From: Pictodentalium vernedei
Taxonomy: Eukaryota; Mollusca; Scaphopoda; Dentaliida; Dentaliidae
Assembly (NCBI GenBank): GCA_031216915.1
Contig: CM062292.1
Location: 73,080,956-73,144,955, forward strand
Direction: 5' to 3'
Length of the DNA: 64,000 nucleotides
Below are positions 43,125 through 58,400 of this stretch, piece by piece (position 1 is the first letter of the stretch; the number at the start of each line of letters is the position of its first letter). The notes beneath the pieces are model-generated. The model was not told where the DNA came from. It made no database searches and was given only the letters and a program-made list of their open reading frames with translations. Both the position numbers and the translations under genes were made by a program.

Positions 43125-46100
43125 GAGAACCAGATAAATATCAATCTCCATTATCTGATTTCCTGTCTTAGTTTACCTTATTTAGTGTGAGATCTTACCC
43201 ATCATTGGGAACCAGATAAATATCAATCTCTATTATCTGATTCCCCCTCTTAGTTTCCCTTACTTTAGTGTGAGACCTTACCCATCATTGGGAACCAGAT
43301 AAATATCAATCTCTATTATCTGATTCCCTGTCCTAGGTCCCCCTACTTTAGTGTGAGATCTTACCCATTATTGGGAACCAGATAAATATAAATATCTATT
43401 ATCTGATTCCCTCTCTTAGTTTACCTTATTTAGTGTGAGACCTTACCCATCATTGGGAACCAGATAAATATCAATCTCCATTATCTGATTCCCTGTCTTA
43501 GTTTACCTTATTTAGTGTGAGACCTTACCCATCATTGGGAGCCAGATAAATATCAATCTCTATTATCTGATTCCCTGTCTTAGGTCCACTTACTTTAGTG
43601 TGAGATCTTACCCGTCATTGAGAACCAGATAAATATCAATCTCTATTATCTGATTCCCTCTCTTACTTTACCTTATTTAGTGTCAGACCTTACCCATCTT
43701 TCGGAACCAAATAAATGTCAATCTCTATTATCTGATTCCCTGTCTTAGGTTCTCCTACTTTAGTGTGAGACCTTACCCATCGTTGGCAACCAGATAAATA
43801 TCAATCTCTATTATCTCATTCCCTGTCTTAGGTTTCCTTACTTTAGTCTGAGACCTTACGATTCATTGGGAACCAGATAAACATCAATCTCTATTATCTG
43901 ATTCCCTGTCTCAGGTTTCCTTACTGTAATGTAAGATCTTAACCATCATTGGGAACCAGATAAATATCAATCTCTATTATCTGAATCCCTGTCGTAGGTT
44001 CCATTACATTAGTGTCAGACCTAACCCATCATTGAGAAGCAGATAAATATCAATCTCCATTATCTCAATCCCTGTCTTAGTTTACCTTATTTAGTGTGAC
44101 ACCTTACCCATCATTGGGAGCCCGATCAATATCAATCTCTATTATCTGATTCCCTCTCTTAGTTTACCTTACTTTAGTGTGAAACCTTACCAATCATTGG
44201 GAGCCAGATAAATATCAATCTCTATTATCTGATTCCCTGTCTTAGGTCCCCTTACTTTAGTGTGAGATATTACCAATCATTGGGAACCAGATAAATATCA
44301 ATCTCTATTATCTGATTCCCTGTCTTAGGTCCCCTTACTTTAGTGTGAGACCTTACCCATCATTGGGAGCTAGATAAATATCAATCTCTATTAATTGATT
44401 CCCTGTCTTGGGTCCCCTTACTTTAGTGTGAGATCTTACCCGTCAATGGGAACCAGATAAATCTTTTTTATCCAATTCGCCGTCTTACATTCTCTTACCT
44501 TACTCCGAGAGCATGCCCATCGTTGGGAACCAGATAAATATCAATCACTATTATCTGATACCCTGTCTTAGATTCCCTTACTTTTGTGCACACCTAACCC
44601 ATCATTGAAAACCAGATAAATATCAATCTCTATTATCTGATTCCCTGTCTCAGGTTTCCTTACTGTAATGTAAGATCTTACCCATCATTGGGGACCAGAG
44701 AAATATCAATCTCTAATATCTGATTCCCTGACTTAGGTTCCATTACATTAGTGTCAGACCTAACCCATCATTGAGAACCAGATAAATATCAATCTCCATT
44801 ATCTGATTCCCTGTCTTAGTTTACCTTATTTAGTGTGAGACCTTACCCATCATTGGGTGCCAGATAAATATCAATCTCTATTACCTGATTCCCTGTCATA
44901 GGTTCCCTTACTTTAGTGTGAGATCTTACCCGTCATTGGGAACCAGATAAATATTAATCTCTATTATCTGATTCCCTCTCTTACTTTACCTTATTTAGTG
45001 TCAGACCTTACCCATCTTTCGGAACCAAATAAATGTCAATCTCTATGATCTGATTCCCTGTCTTAGGTTCCCTTACTTTAGTGTGAGACCTTACCCATCA
45101 TTGGGAACCAGATAAATATCAATCTCTATTATCTGATTCCCAGTCTTAGGTCCCCTTACTTTAGTGTGAGATCTTACCCATCATTGGAACCAGATAAATA
45201 TCAATCACTATTATCTGATCCCCTGTCTTAGATTCCCATACTTTAGCGTCACAACTAACCCATCATTGAGAACCAGATAAATATCAATCTCCATTATCTG
45301 ATTCCCTGCCTTAGTTTACCTGATTTAGAGTGAGACCTTACCCATCATTGGGTGCCAGATAAATATCAATCTCTATTATCCGATTCCCTGTCTTAGGTTC
45401 CCTTACTTTAGTCCGAGATCTTCCCCACCATTGGGAACCAGATAAACATCAATCTCTATTATCTGATTCCCTGTCTTAGGTTTCCTTACTGTAATGCAAG
45501 ATCTTACCCATCATTGGGAACCAGATAAATATCAATCTCTATTATCTGATTCCCTATCGTAGGTTCCATTACATTAGTGTCAGACCTAACCCATCATTGA
45601 GAACCAGATAAATATCAATCTCCATTATCTCATTCCCTGTCTTAGTTTACCTTATTTAGTGTGACACCTTACCCATCATTGGGAGCCAGAAAAATATCAA
45701 TCTCTATTATCTGATTCCCTCTCTTAGTTTACCATACTTTAGTGTGAAACCTTACCAATCATTGGGAGCCAGATAAATATCAATCTCTATTATCTGATTC
45801 CCTGTCTTAGGTCCCCTTACTTTAGTGTGAGATATTACCTATCATTGGTAACCAGATAAATATCAATCTCTATTATCTGATTCCCTCTCTTAGTTTCCCT
45901 TACTTTAGTGTGAGACCTTATCCATCATTGGGAGCTAGATAAATATCAATCTCTATTAATTGATTCCCTGTCTTGGGTCCCCTTACTTTAGTGTGAGATC
46001 TTACCCGTCATTGGGAACCAGATAAATATCAATCTCTATTATCTGATTCCCTCTCTTACTTTACCTTATTTAGTGTCAGACCTTACCCATCTTTCGGAAC

Positions 46101-49100
46101 CAAATAAATGTCAATCTCTATCATCTGATTCCCTGTCTTAGGTTCTCTTACTTTAGTGTGAGACCTTACCCATCATTGGGAACCAGATAAATATCAATCT
46201 CTATTATCTCATTCCCTGTCTTAGGTTCCCTTACTTTAGTCTGAGACCTTACGATTCATTGGGAACCAGATAAACATCAATCTCTATTATCTGATTCCCT
46301 GTCGTAGGTTCCATTACATTAGTGTCAGACCTAACCCATCATTGAGAACCAGATAAATATCAATCTCCATTATCTCATTCCCTGTCTTAGTTTACCTTAT
46401 TTAGTGTGACACCTTACCCATCATTGGGAGCCAGAAAAATATCAATCTCTATTATCTGATTCCCTCTCTTAGTTTACCTTACTTTAGTGTGAAACCTTAC
46501 CAATCATTGGGAGCCAGATAAATATCAATCTCTATTATCTGATTCCCTGTCTTAGGTCCCCTTACTTTAGTGTGAGATATTACCAATCATTGGTAACCAG
46601 ATAAATATCAATCTCTATTATTTGATTCCCTCTCTTAGTTTCCCTTACTTTAGTGTGAGACCTTACCCATCATTGGGAGCTAGATAAATATCAATCTCTA
46701 TTAATTGATTCCCTGTCTTGGGTCCCCTTATTTTAGTGTGAGATCTTACCCGTCATTGGGAACCAGACAAATCTTTATTATCTAATTCGCCGTCTTACAT
46801 TCTATTATCTTACTCCGAGAGCATGCCCATCGTTGGGAACCAGATAAATATCAATCTCTATTATCTGATTCCCTCTCTTAGTTTCCCTTACTTTAGTGTG
46901 AGACCTTACCCATCATTGGGAGCTAGATAAATATCAATCTCTATTAATTGATTCCCTGTCTTGGGTCCCCTTACTTTAGTGTGAGATCTTACCCGTCAAT
47001 GGGAACCAGATAAATCTTTTTTATCCAATTCGCCGTCTTACATTCTCTTACCTTACTCCGAGAGCATGTCCATCGTTGGGAACCAGATAAATATCAATCA
47101 CTATTATCTGATACCCTGTCTTAGGTTCCATTACATTAGCGTCAGACCTAACCCATCATTGAAAACCAGATAAATATCAATCTCCATTATCTGATTCCCT
47201 GTCTTAGTTTACCTTATTTAGTGTGAGACCTTACCCATCATTGGGTGCCAGATAAATATCAATCTCTATTACCTGATTCCCTGTCTTAGGTTCCCTTACT
47301 TTAGTGTGAGATCTTACCCGTCATTGGGAACCAGATAAATATTAATCTCTATTATCTGATTCCCTCTCTTACTTTACCTTATTTAGTGTCAGACCTTACC
47401 CATCTTTCGGAACCAAATAAATGTCAATCTCTATGATCTGATTCCCTGTCTTAGGTTCCCTTACTTTAGTGTGAGACCTTACCCATCATTGGGAACCAGA
47501 TAAATATCAATCTCTATTATCTGATTCCCTGTCTTAGGTCCCCTTACTTTAGTGTGAGATCTTACCCATCATTGGAACCAGATAAATATCAATCACTATT
47601 ATCTGATCCCCTGTCTTAGATTCCCATACTTTAGCGTCACAACTAACCCATCATTGAGAACCAGATAAATATCAATCTCCATTATCTGATTCCCTGCCTT
47701 AGTTTACCTTATTTAGAGTGAGACCTTACCCATCATTGGGTGCCAGATAAATATCAATCTCTATTATCTGATTCCCTGTCTTAGGTCCCCTTACTTTAGT
47801 GTGAGATCTTACCCATCATTGGAACCAGATAAATATCAATCACTATTATCTGATCCCCTGTCTTAGATTCCCTTACTTTAGTGTCAGACCTAACCCATCA
47901 TTGAGAACCAGATAAATATCAATCTCCATTATCTGATTCCCTGCCTTAGTTTACCTTATTTAGAGTGAGACCTTACCCATCATTGGGTGCCAGATAAATA
48001 TCAATCTCTATTATCCGATTCCCTGTCTTAGGTTCCCTTACTTTAGTCCGAGATCTTACCCACCATTGGGAATCAGATAAACATCAATGTCTATTATCCG
48101 ATTCCCTGTCTTAGGTTCCCTTACTTTAGTCCGAGATCTTACCCACCATTGGGAACCAGATAAACATCAATCTCTATTATCTGATTCCCTGTCTTAGGTT
48201 TCCTTACTGTAATGCAAGATCTTACCCATCATTGGGAACCAGATAAATATCAATCTCTATTATCTGATTCCCTGTCTTAGGTTCCATTACATTAGTGTCA
48301 GACCTAACCCATCATTGAGAACCAAATAAATATCAATCTCCATTATCTGATTCCCTGTCTTAGGTCCCCTTACTTTAGTGTGAGATATTACCAATCATTG
48401 GTAACCAGATAAATATCAATCTCTATTATCTGATTCCCTCTCTTAGTTTCCCTTACTTTAGTGTGAGACCTTACCCATCATTGGGAGCTAGATAAATATC
48501 AATCTCTATTAATTGATTCCCTGTCTTAGGTCCCCTTACTTTAGTGTGAGATCATACCCGTCATTGGGAACCAGATAAATCTCTATTATCTAATTCGCCA
48601 TCTTACATTCTCTTACCTTATTCCGAGAGCATGCCCATCGTTGGGAACCAGATGAATATATCAATCATTATTATCTGATCCCCTGTCTTAGATTCCCTTA
48701 CTTTAGTGTCAGACCTAACCCATCATTGAGAACCAGATAAATATCAATCTCCATTATCTGATTCCCTGTCTTAGTTTACCTTATTTAGTGTGAGACCTTA
48801 CCCATCATTGGGAGCCAGATAAATATCAATCTCTATTATCTGATTCCCTGTCTTAGGTCCCCTTACTTTAGTGTGAGATGTTACCCATCATTGGGAACCA
48901 GATAAATATCAATCTCTATTATCTGATTCCCTCTCTTAGTTTACCTTATTTAGTGTCAGACCTTACCCATCTTTCGGAACCAAATAAATGTCAATCTCTA
49001 TTATCTGTTTCCCTGTCTTAGGTTCCCTTACTTTAGTGTGAGACCTTACCCATCATTGGGAACCAGATAAATATCAATCTCTATTATTTGATTCCATCTC

Positions 49101-52100
49101 TTAGTTTACCTTATTTAGTGTGAGACCTCACCCATCATTGGGAGCCATTTAAATATCAATCTCTATTATCTGATTCCCTGTCTTAGGTTCCGTTACATTA
49201 GTGTCAGATCTTACCCGTCAATGGAAACCAGATAAATCTCTATTATCTAATTCAAGGACTTACGTTCTCTTATTTTACTCCGAGAGCATGTCCATCATTG
49301 GGAACCAGATAAATATCAATCTCTATTATCTGATTCCCTGTCTTAGGTTCCCTTACTTTAGCGTCAGACCTTACCCATCATTGGTAACCAGATAAATGTC
49401 AATCTCCATTATCTGATTCCCTGTCTTAGGTCCCCTTACTTTAGTGTGACATTTAAACCATCAATGGGAAACAGATAAATATCAATGTCTATTATCTGAT
49501 TCCCTGACTTAGGTTCCCTTACTTTAGTGACAGATCTTACCCGTCAATGGGAACCAGATAAATATCAATCTCTGTTATCTGATTCCGTGTCTTAGGTTTC
49601 TTACTCTAGTGTGACATCTTACACATCATTGGGAGCCAGATAAATATCAATCTCTATTATCTGATTCCCTGTATTAGGTTCCCTTACTGTAGTCTGAGAC
49701 CTTACCATTCACTGGGAACAAGATAAATATCAATCTCCACTATCTGATTCCCTGTCTTAGGTTTCCTTACTGTAATGAAAGATCTTACGTATCATTGGGA
49801 ACCAGATAAACATCAATCTCTATTATCTGATTCCCTGTCGAAGGTTCCATTACATTAGTGTCAGACCTAACCCATCATTGAGAACCAGATAAATATCAAT
49901 CTCCATTATCTCATTCCCTGTCTAAGTTTACCTTATTTAGTGTGACACCTTACCCATCATTGGGAGCCAGATAAATATCAATCTCCATTATCTCATTCCC
50001 TGTCTAAGTTTACCTTATTTAGTGTGACACCTTACCCATCACTGCGAGCCAGATAAATATCAATCTCTATTATCTGATTCCCTCTCTTAGTTTACCTCAC
50101 TTTAGTGTCAGACCTAACCCATCATTGGGAACCAGATAAATATCAATCTCCATTATCTGATTCCCTCTCTTAGTTTACCTTATTTAGTGTCAGACCTTAC
50201 CCATCTTTCGGAACCAAATAAATGTCAATCTCTATTATCTATTTCCCTGTCTTAGGTTCCCTTACTTTAGTGTGAGACCTTACCCATCATTGGGAACCAG
50301 ATAAATATCAATCTCTATTCTCATTCCCTGTCTTAGGTCCCCTTACTTTAGTGTGAGATCTTACCCATCATTGGGAACCAGATAAATATCAATCTCTATT
50401 ATCTGATTCCCTCTCTTAGTTTACCTTATTTAGTGTCAGACCTTACCCATCTTTCGGAACCAAATAAATGTCAATCTCTATTATCTATTTCCCTGTCTTA
50501 GGTTCCCTTACTTTAGTGTGAGACCTTACCCATCATTGGGAACCAGATAAATATCAATCTCTATTCTCATTCCCTGTCTTAGGTCCCCTTACTTTAGTGT
50601 GAGATCTTACCCATCATTGGGAACCAGATAAATATCAATCTCTATTTTTTGATTCCATCTCTTAGTTTACCTTATTTAGTGTGAGACCTTACCCATCATT
50701 GGGAGCCATTTAAATATCAATCTCTATTATCTGATTCCCTGTCTTAGGTTCCGTTACATTAGTGTCAGATCTTACCCGTCAATGGAAACCAGATAAATCA
50801 CTATTATCTAATTCACCGACTTACGTTCTCTTATTTTACTCCGAGAGCATGTCCATCATTGGGAACCAGATAAATATCAATCACTATTATCTGATCCCCT
50901 GTCTTAGATTCCCTTACTTTAGTGTCAGAACTAACCCATCATTGAGAACCAGATAAATATCAATCTTCATTATCTGATTCCCTGTCTTCGTTTACCTTAT
51001 TTAGTGTGAGACCTTACCCATCATTGGGAGCCAGATAAATATCAATCTTTATTATCTGATTCCCTACCTTAGGTCCCCTTACTTTAGTGTGAGATCTTAC
51101 CCGTCATTCGGAACCAGATAAATCTCTATTATCTAATTCGCCGTCTTACATTCTCTTACCTTACTCCGAGAGCATGCCCATCGTTGGGAACCAGATAAAT
51201 ATCAATCATTATTATCTGATCCCCTGTCTTAGATTCCCTTACTTTAGTGTCAGACCTTACCCATCATTGGGAGCTAGATAAATATCAATCTCTATTATCT
51301 GATTCCCTGTCTTAGGTCCCCTTACTTTAGTGTGAGATCTTACCCATCATTGGGAACCAGATAAATATCAATCTCTATTATCTGATTCCCTCTCTTAGTT
51401 TACCTTATTTAGTGTCAGACCTTACCCATCTTTCGGAACCAAATAAATGTCAAACTCTATTATCTGTTTCCCTGTCTTAGGTTCCCTTACTTTAGTGTGA
51501 GACCTTACCCATCATTGGGAACCAGATAAATATCAATCTCTATTATCTAATTCCCTGTCTTATGACCCCTTACTTTAGTGTGAGATCTTACCCATCATTG
51601 GGAACCAGATATCAATCTCTATTATTTGATTCCATCTCTTAGTTTACCTTATTTAGTGCGAGACCTTACCCATCATTGGGAGCCATTTAAATATCAATCT
51701 CTATTATCTGATTCCCTGTCTTAGGTTCCCTTACTTCATTGTGAGACCTTACCCATCATTGGAACCAGATAAATATCAATCTCTATATCTGATTCCCTGT
51801 CTTAGGTTCCCTTACTTTAGTGTCAAACCTTACCCATCACTGGGAACCAGATACATATCAATCTCTATTATCTGATTCCCTGTCTTAGGTCCCCTTATTT
51901 AGAGTGACATTTTACCAATCAATGGGAAACAGATAAATATCAATCTCTATTATCTGCTTCCCTGTCTTAGGTTGCCTTACTTTAGTGTGAGATCTTACAC
52001 ATCATTGGGAACTAGATAAATATCAATCTCTATTATCTGATTCCCTCTCTTAGTTTACCTTACTTTAGTATCAGACCTAACCCATCATTGAGAACCAGAT

Positions 52101-52184
52101 AAATATCAATCTCCATTATCTGATTCCCTGTCTTAGGTTCCATTACATTAGTGTCAGACCTAATCCATCATTGAGAACCAGATA
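43125..52184. repeat. 83-bp satellite array, middle section
   Basis: The same monomer family with heavy mixing of variants: GGGAGCTAGATAAATATC with ATTAATTGATTCCCTGTCTT, TTGGGTGCCAGATAAAT, and ATCTTTCGGAACCAAATAAA. Local duplications include a 247-bp (3-monomer) repeat around 47571 and 47818 and a 1561-bp offset between similar blocks at 49201 and 50762. No gene. Confidence 0.97.
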
Positions 52185-52409
52185 TATTTATTTATTGTTG
52201 TTTATGGTCACATACTTCTGCACAATGGCTAATCATGACCACAACATGGAGATAAAGTCAAGGTCAATCAATCGTTTATACCCCATGTTGCCTATTTTAG
52301 AGGACTCGCACCCCAAGTATTAGTGACTGGGTCCTATTTTACCAGTGAAACAGAGCTTGTTTACCACAGTAAACAAGCACAGCTTCACTTCCCGGGGTTC
52401 CCACGGGGG
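52185..52409 (-). mobile_element. 225-bp SINE-like insertion, copy 2 (duplicated with the array)
   Basis: Same insertion, orientation and target duplication (52173-52184 and 52410-52421) as the copy at 42900. The only difference I see is CCCCAAGCATTAG versus CCCCAAGTATTAG. It arose by duplication of the surrounding 9.29 kb, not by a second retroposition. Confidence 0.9.
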
Positions 52410-55400
52410 GAGAACCAGATAAATATCAATCTCCATTATCTGATTTCCTGTCTTAGTTTACCTTATTTAGTGTGAGATCTTACCCATCATTGGGAACCAG
52501 ATAAATATCAATCTCTATTATCTGATTCCCCCTCTTAGTTTCCCTTACTTTAGTGTGAGACCTTACCCATCATTGGGAACCAGATAAATATCAATCTCTA
52601 TTATCTGATTCCCTGTCCTAGGTCCCCCTACTTTAGTGTGAGATCTTACCCATTATTGGGAACCAGATAAATATAAATATCTATTATCTGATTCCCTCTC
52701 TTAGTTTACCTTATTTAGTGTGAGACCTTACCCATCATTGGGAACCAGATAAATATCAATCTCCATTATCTGATTCCCTGTCTTAGTTTACCTTATTTAG
52801 TGTGAGACCTTACCCATCATTGGGAGCCAGATAAATATCAATCTCTATTATCTGATTCCCTGTCTTAGGTCCACTTACTTTAGTGTGAGATCTTACCCGT
52901 CATTGAGAACCAGATAAATATCAATCTCTATTATCTGATTCCCTCTCTTACTTTACCTTATTTAGTGTCAGACCTTACCCATCTTTCGGAACCAAATAAA
53001 TGTCAATCTCTATTATCTGATTCCCTGTCTTAGGTTCTCCTACTTTAGTGTGAGACCTTACCCATCGTTGGCAACCAGATAAATATCAATCTCTATTATC
53101 TCATTCCCTGTCTTAGGTTTCCTTACTTTAGTCTGAGACCTTACGATTCATTGGGAACCAGATAAACATCAATCTCTATTATCTGATTCCCTGTCTCAGG
53201 TTTCCTTACTGTAATGTAAGATCTTAACCATCATTGGGAACCAGATAAATATCAATCTCTATTATCTGAATCCCTGTCGTAGGTTCCATTACATTAGTGT
53301 CAGACCTAACCCATCATTGAGAAGCAGATAAATATCAATCTCCATTATCTCAATCCCTGTCTTAGTTTACCTTATTTAGTGTGACACCTTACCCATCATT
53401 GGGAGCCCGATCAATATCAATCTCTATTATCTGATTCCCTCTCTTAGTTTACCTTACTTTAGTGTGAAACCTTACCAATCATTGGGAGCCAGATAAATAT
53501 CAATCTCTATTATCTGATTCCCTGTCTTAGGTCCCCTTACTTTAGTGTGAGATATTACCAATCATTGGGAACCAGATAAATATCAATCTCTATTATCTGA
53601 TTCCCTGTCTTAGGTCCCCTTACTTTAGTGTGAGACCTTACCCATCATTGGGAGCTAGATAAATATCAATCTCTATTAATTGATTCCCTGTCTTGGGTCC
53701 CCTTACTTTAGTGTGAGATCTTACCCGTCAATGGGAACCAGATAAATCTTTTTTATCCAATTCGCCGTCTTACATTCTCTTACCTTACTCCGAGAGCATG
53801 CCCATCGTTGGGAACCAGATAAATATCAATCACTATTATCTGATACCCTGTCTTAGATTCCCTTACTTTTGTGCACACCTAACCCATCATTGAAAACCAG
53901 ATAAATATCAATCTCTATTATCTGATTCCCTGTCTCAGGTTTCCTTACTGTAATGTAAGATCTTACCCATCATTGGGGACCAGAGAAATATCAATCTCTA
54001 ATATCTGATTCCCTGACTTAGGTTCCATTACATTAGTGTCAGACCTAACCCATCATTGAGAACCAGATAAATATCAATCTCCATTATCTGATTCCCTGTC
54101 TTAGTTTACCTTATTTAGTGTGAGACCTTACCCATCATTGGGTGCCAGATAAATATCAATCTCTATTACCTGATTCCCTGTCATAGGTTCCCTTACTTTA
54201 GTGTGAGATCTTACCCGTCATTGGGAACCAGATAAATATTAATCTCTATTATCTGATTCCCTCTCTTACTTTACCTTATTTAGTGTCAGACCTTACCCAT
54301 CTTTCGGAACCAAATAAATGTCAATCTCTATGATCTGATTCCCTGTCTTAGGTTTCCTTACTTTAGTGTGAGACCTTACCCATCATTGGGAACCAGATAA
54401 ATATCAATCTCTATTATCTGATTCCCAGTCTTAGGTCCCCTTACTTTAGTGCGAGATCTTACCCATCATTGGAACCAGATAAATATCAATCACTATTATC
54501 TGATCCCCTGTCTTAGATTCCCATACTTTAGCGTCACAACTAACCCATCATTGAGAACCAGATAAATATCAATCTCCATTATCTGATTCCCTGCCTTAGT
54601 TTACCTGATTTAGAGTGAGACCTTACCCATCATTGGGTGCCAGATAAATATCAATCTCTATTATCCGATTCCCTGTCTTAGGTTCCCTTACTTTAGTCCG
54701 AGATCTTCCCCACCATTGGGAACCAGATAAACATCAATCTCTATTATCTGATTCCCTGTCTTAGGTTTCCTTACTGTAATGCAAGATCTTACCCATCATT
54801 GGGAACCAGATAAATATCAATCTCTATTATCTGATTCCCTATCGTAGGTTCCATTACATTAGTGTCAGACCTAACCCATCATTGAGAACCAGATAAATAT
54901 CAATCTCCATTATCTCATTCCCTGTCTTAGTTTACCTTATTTAGTGTGACACCTTACCCATCATTGGGAGCCAGAAAAATATCAATCTCTATTATCTGAT
55001 TCCCTCTCTTAGTTTACCATACTTTAGTGTGAAACCTTACCAATCATTGGGAGCCAGATAAATATCAATCTCTATTATCTGATTCCCTGTCTTAGGTCCC
55101 CTTACTTTAGAGTGAGATATTACCAATCATTGGTAACCAGATAAATATCAATCTCTATTATCTGATTCCCTCTCTTAGTTTCCCTTACTTTAGTGTGAGA
55201 CCTTATCCATCATTGGGAGCTAGATAAATATCAATCTCTATTAATTGATTCCCTGTCTTGGGTCCCCTTACTTTAGTGTGAGATCTTACCCGTCATTGGG
55301 AACCAGATAAATATCAATCTCTATTATCTGATTCCCTCTCTTACTTTACCTTATTTAGTGTCAGACCTTACCCATCTTTCGGAACCAAATAAATGTCAAT

Positions 55401-58400
55401 CTCTATCATCTGATTCCCTGTCTTAGGTTCTCTTACTTTAGTGTGAGACCTTACCCATCATTGGGAACCAGATAAATATCAATCTCTATTATCTCATTCC
55501 CTGTCTTAGGTTCCCTTACTTTAGTCTGAGACCTTACGATTCATTGGGAACCAGATAAACATCAATCTCTATTATCTGATTCCCTGTCGTAGGTTCCATT
55601 ACATTAGTGTCAGACCTAACCCATCATTGAGAACCAGATAAATATCAATCTCCATTATCTCATTCCCTGTCTTAGTTTACCTTATTTAGTGTGACACCTT
55701 ACCCATCATTGGGAGCCAGAAAAATATCAATCTCTATTATCTGATTCCCTCTCTTAGTTTACCTTACTTTAGTGTGAAACCTTACCAATCATTGGGAGCC
55801 AGATAAATATCAATCTCTATTATCTGATTCCCTGTCTTAGGTCCCCTTACTTTAGTGTGAGATATTACCAATCATTGGTAACCAGATAAATATCAATCTC
55901 TATTATTTGATTCCCTCTCTTAGTTTCCCTTACTTTAGTGTGAGACCTTACCCATCATTGGGAGCTAGATAAATATCAATCTCTATTAATTGATTCCCTG
56001 TCTTGGGTCCCCTTATTTTAGTGTGAGATCTTACCCGTCATTGGGAACCAGACAAATCTTTATTATCTAATTCGCCGTCTTACATTCTCTTATCTTACTC
56101 CGAGAGCATGCCCATCGTTGGGAAACAGATAAATATCAATCTCTATTATCTGATTCCCTCTCTTAGTTTCCCTTACTTTAGTGTGAGACCTTACCCATCA
56201 TTGGGAGCTAGATAAATATCAATCTCTATTAATTGATTCCCTGTCTTGGGTCCCCTTACTTTAGTGTGAGATCTTACCCGTCAATGGGAACCAGATAAAT
56301 CTTTTTTATCCAATTCGCCGTCTTACATTCTCTTACCTTACTCCGAGAGCATGTCCATCGTTGGGAACCAGATAAATATCAATCACTATTATCTGATACC
56401 CTGTCTTAGGTTCCATTACATTAGCGTCAGACCTAACCCATCATTGAAAACCAGATAAATATCAATCTCCATTATCTGATTCCCTGTCTTAGTTTACCTT
56501 ATTTAGTGTGAGACCTTACCCATCATTGGGTGCCAGATAAATATCAATCTCTATTACCTGATTCCCTGTCTTAGGTTCCCTTACTTTAGTGTGAGATCTT
56601 ACCCGTCATTGGGAACCAGATAAATATTAATCTCTATTATCTGATTCCCTCTCTTACTTTACCTTATTTAGTGTCAGACCTTACCCATCTTTCGGAACCA
56701 AATAAATGTCAATCTCTATGATCTGATTCCCTGTCTTAGGTTCCCTTACTTTAGTGTGAGACCTTACCCATCATTGGGAACCAGATAAATATCAATCTCT
56801 ATTATCTGATTCCCTGTCTTAGGTCCCCTTACTTTAGTGTGAGATCTTACCCATCATTGGAACCAGATAAATATCAATCACTATTATCTGATCCCCTGTC
56901 TTAGATTCCCATACTTTAGCGTCACAACTAACCCATCATTGAGAACCAGATAAATATCAATCTCCATTATCTGATTCCCTGCCTTAGTTTACCTTATTTA
57001 GAGTGAGACCTTACCCATCATTGGGTGCCAGATAAATATCAATCTCTATTATCTGATTCCCTGTCTTAGGTCCCCTTACTTTAGTGTGAGATCTTACCCA
57101 TCATTGGAACCAGATAAATATCAATCACTATTATCTGATCCCCTGTCTTAGATTCCCTTACTTTAGTGTCAGACCTAACCCATCATTGAGAACCAGATAA
57201 ATATCAATCTCCATTATCTGATTCCCTGCCTTAGTTTACCTTATTTAGAGTGAGACCTTACCCATCATTGGGTGCCAGATAAATATCAATCTCTATTATC
57301 CGATTCCCTGTCTTAGGTTCCCTTACTTTAGTCCGAGATCTTACCCACCATTGGGAATCAGATAAACATCAATGTCTATTATCCGATTCCCTGTCTTAGG
57401 TTCCCTTACTTTAGTCCGAGATCTTACCCACCATTGGGAACCAGATAAACATCAATCTCTATTATCTGATTCCCTGTCTTAGGTTTCCTTACTGTAATGC
57501 AAGATCTTACCCATCATTGGGAACCAGATAAATATCAATCTCTATTATCTGATTCCCTGTCTTAGGTTCCATTACATTAGTGTCAGACCTAACCCATCAT
57601 TGAGAACCAAATAAATATCAATCTCCATTATCTGATTCCCTGTCTTAGGTCCCCTTACTTTAGTGTGAGATATTACCAATCATTGGTAACCAGATAAATA
57701 TCAATCTCTATTATCTGATTCCCTCTCTTAGTTTCCCTTACTTTAGTGTGAGACCTTACCCATCATTGGGAGCTAGATAAATATCAATCTCTATTAATTG
57801 ATTCCCTGTCTTAGGTCCCCTTACTTTAGTGTGAGATCATACCCGTCATTGGGAACCAGATAAATCTCTATTATCTAATTCGCCATCTTACATTCTCTTA
57901 CCTTATTCCGAGAGCATGCCCATCGTTGGGAACCAGATGAATATATCAATCATTATTATCTGATCCCCTGTCTTAGATTCCCTTACTTTAGTGTCAGACC
58001 TAACCCATCATTGAGAACCAGATAAATATCAATCTCCATTATCTGATTCCCTGTCTTAGTTTACCTTATTTAGTGTGAGACCTTACCCATCATTGGGAGT
58101 CAGATAAATATCAATCTCTATTATCTGATTCCCTGTCTTAGGTCCCCTTACTTTAGTGTGAGGTGTTACCCATCATTGGGAACCAGATAAATATCAATCT
58201 CTATTATCTGATTCCCTCTCTTAGTTTACCTTATTTAGTGTCAGACCTTACCCATCTTTCGGAACCAAATAAATGTCAATCTCTATTATCTGTTTCCCTG
58301 TCTTAGGTTCCCTTACTTTAGTGTGAGACCTTACCCATCATTGGGAACCAGATAAATATCAATCTCTATTATTTGATTCCATCTCTTAGTTTACCTTATT

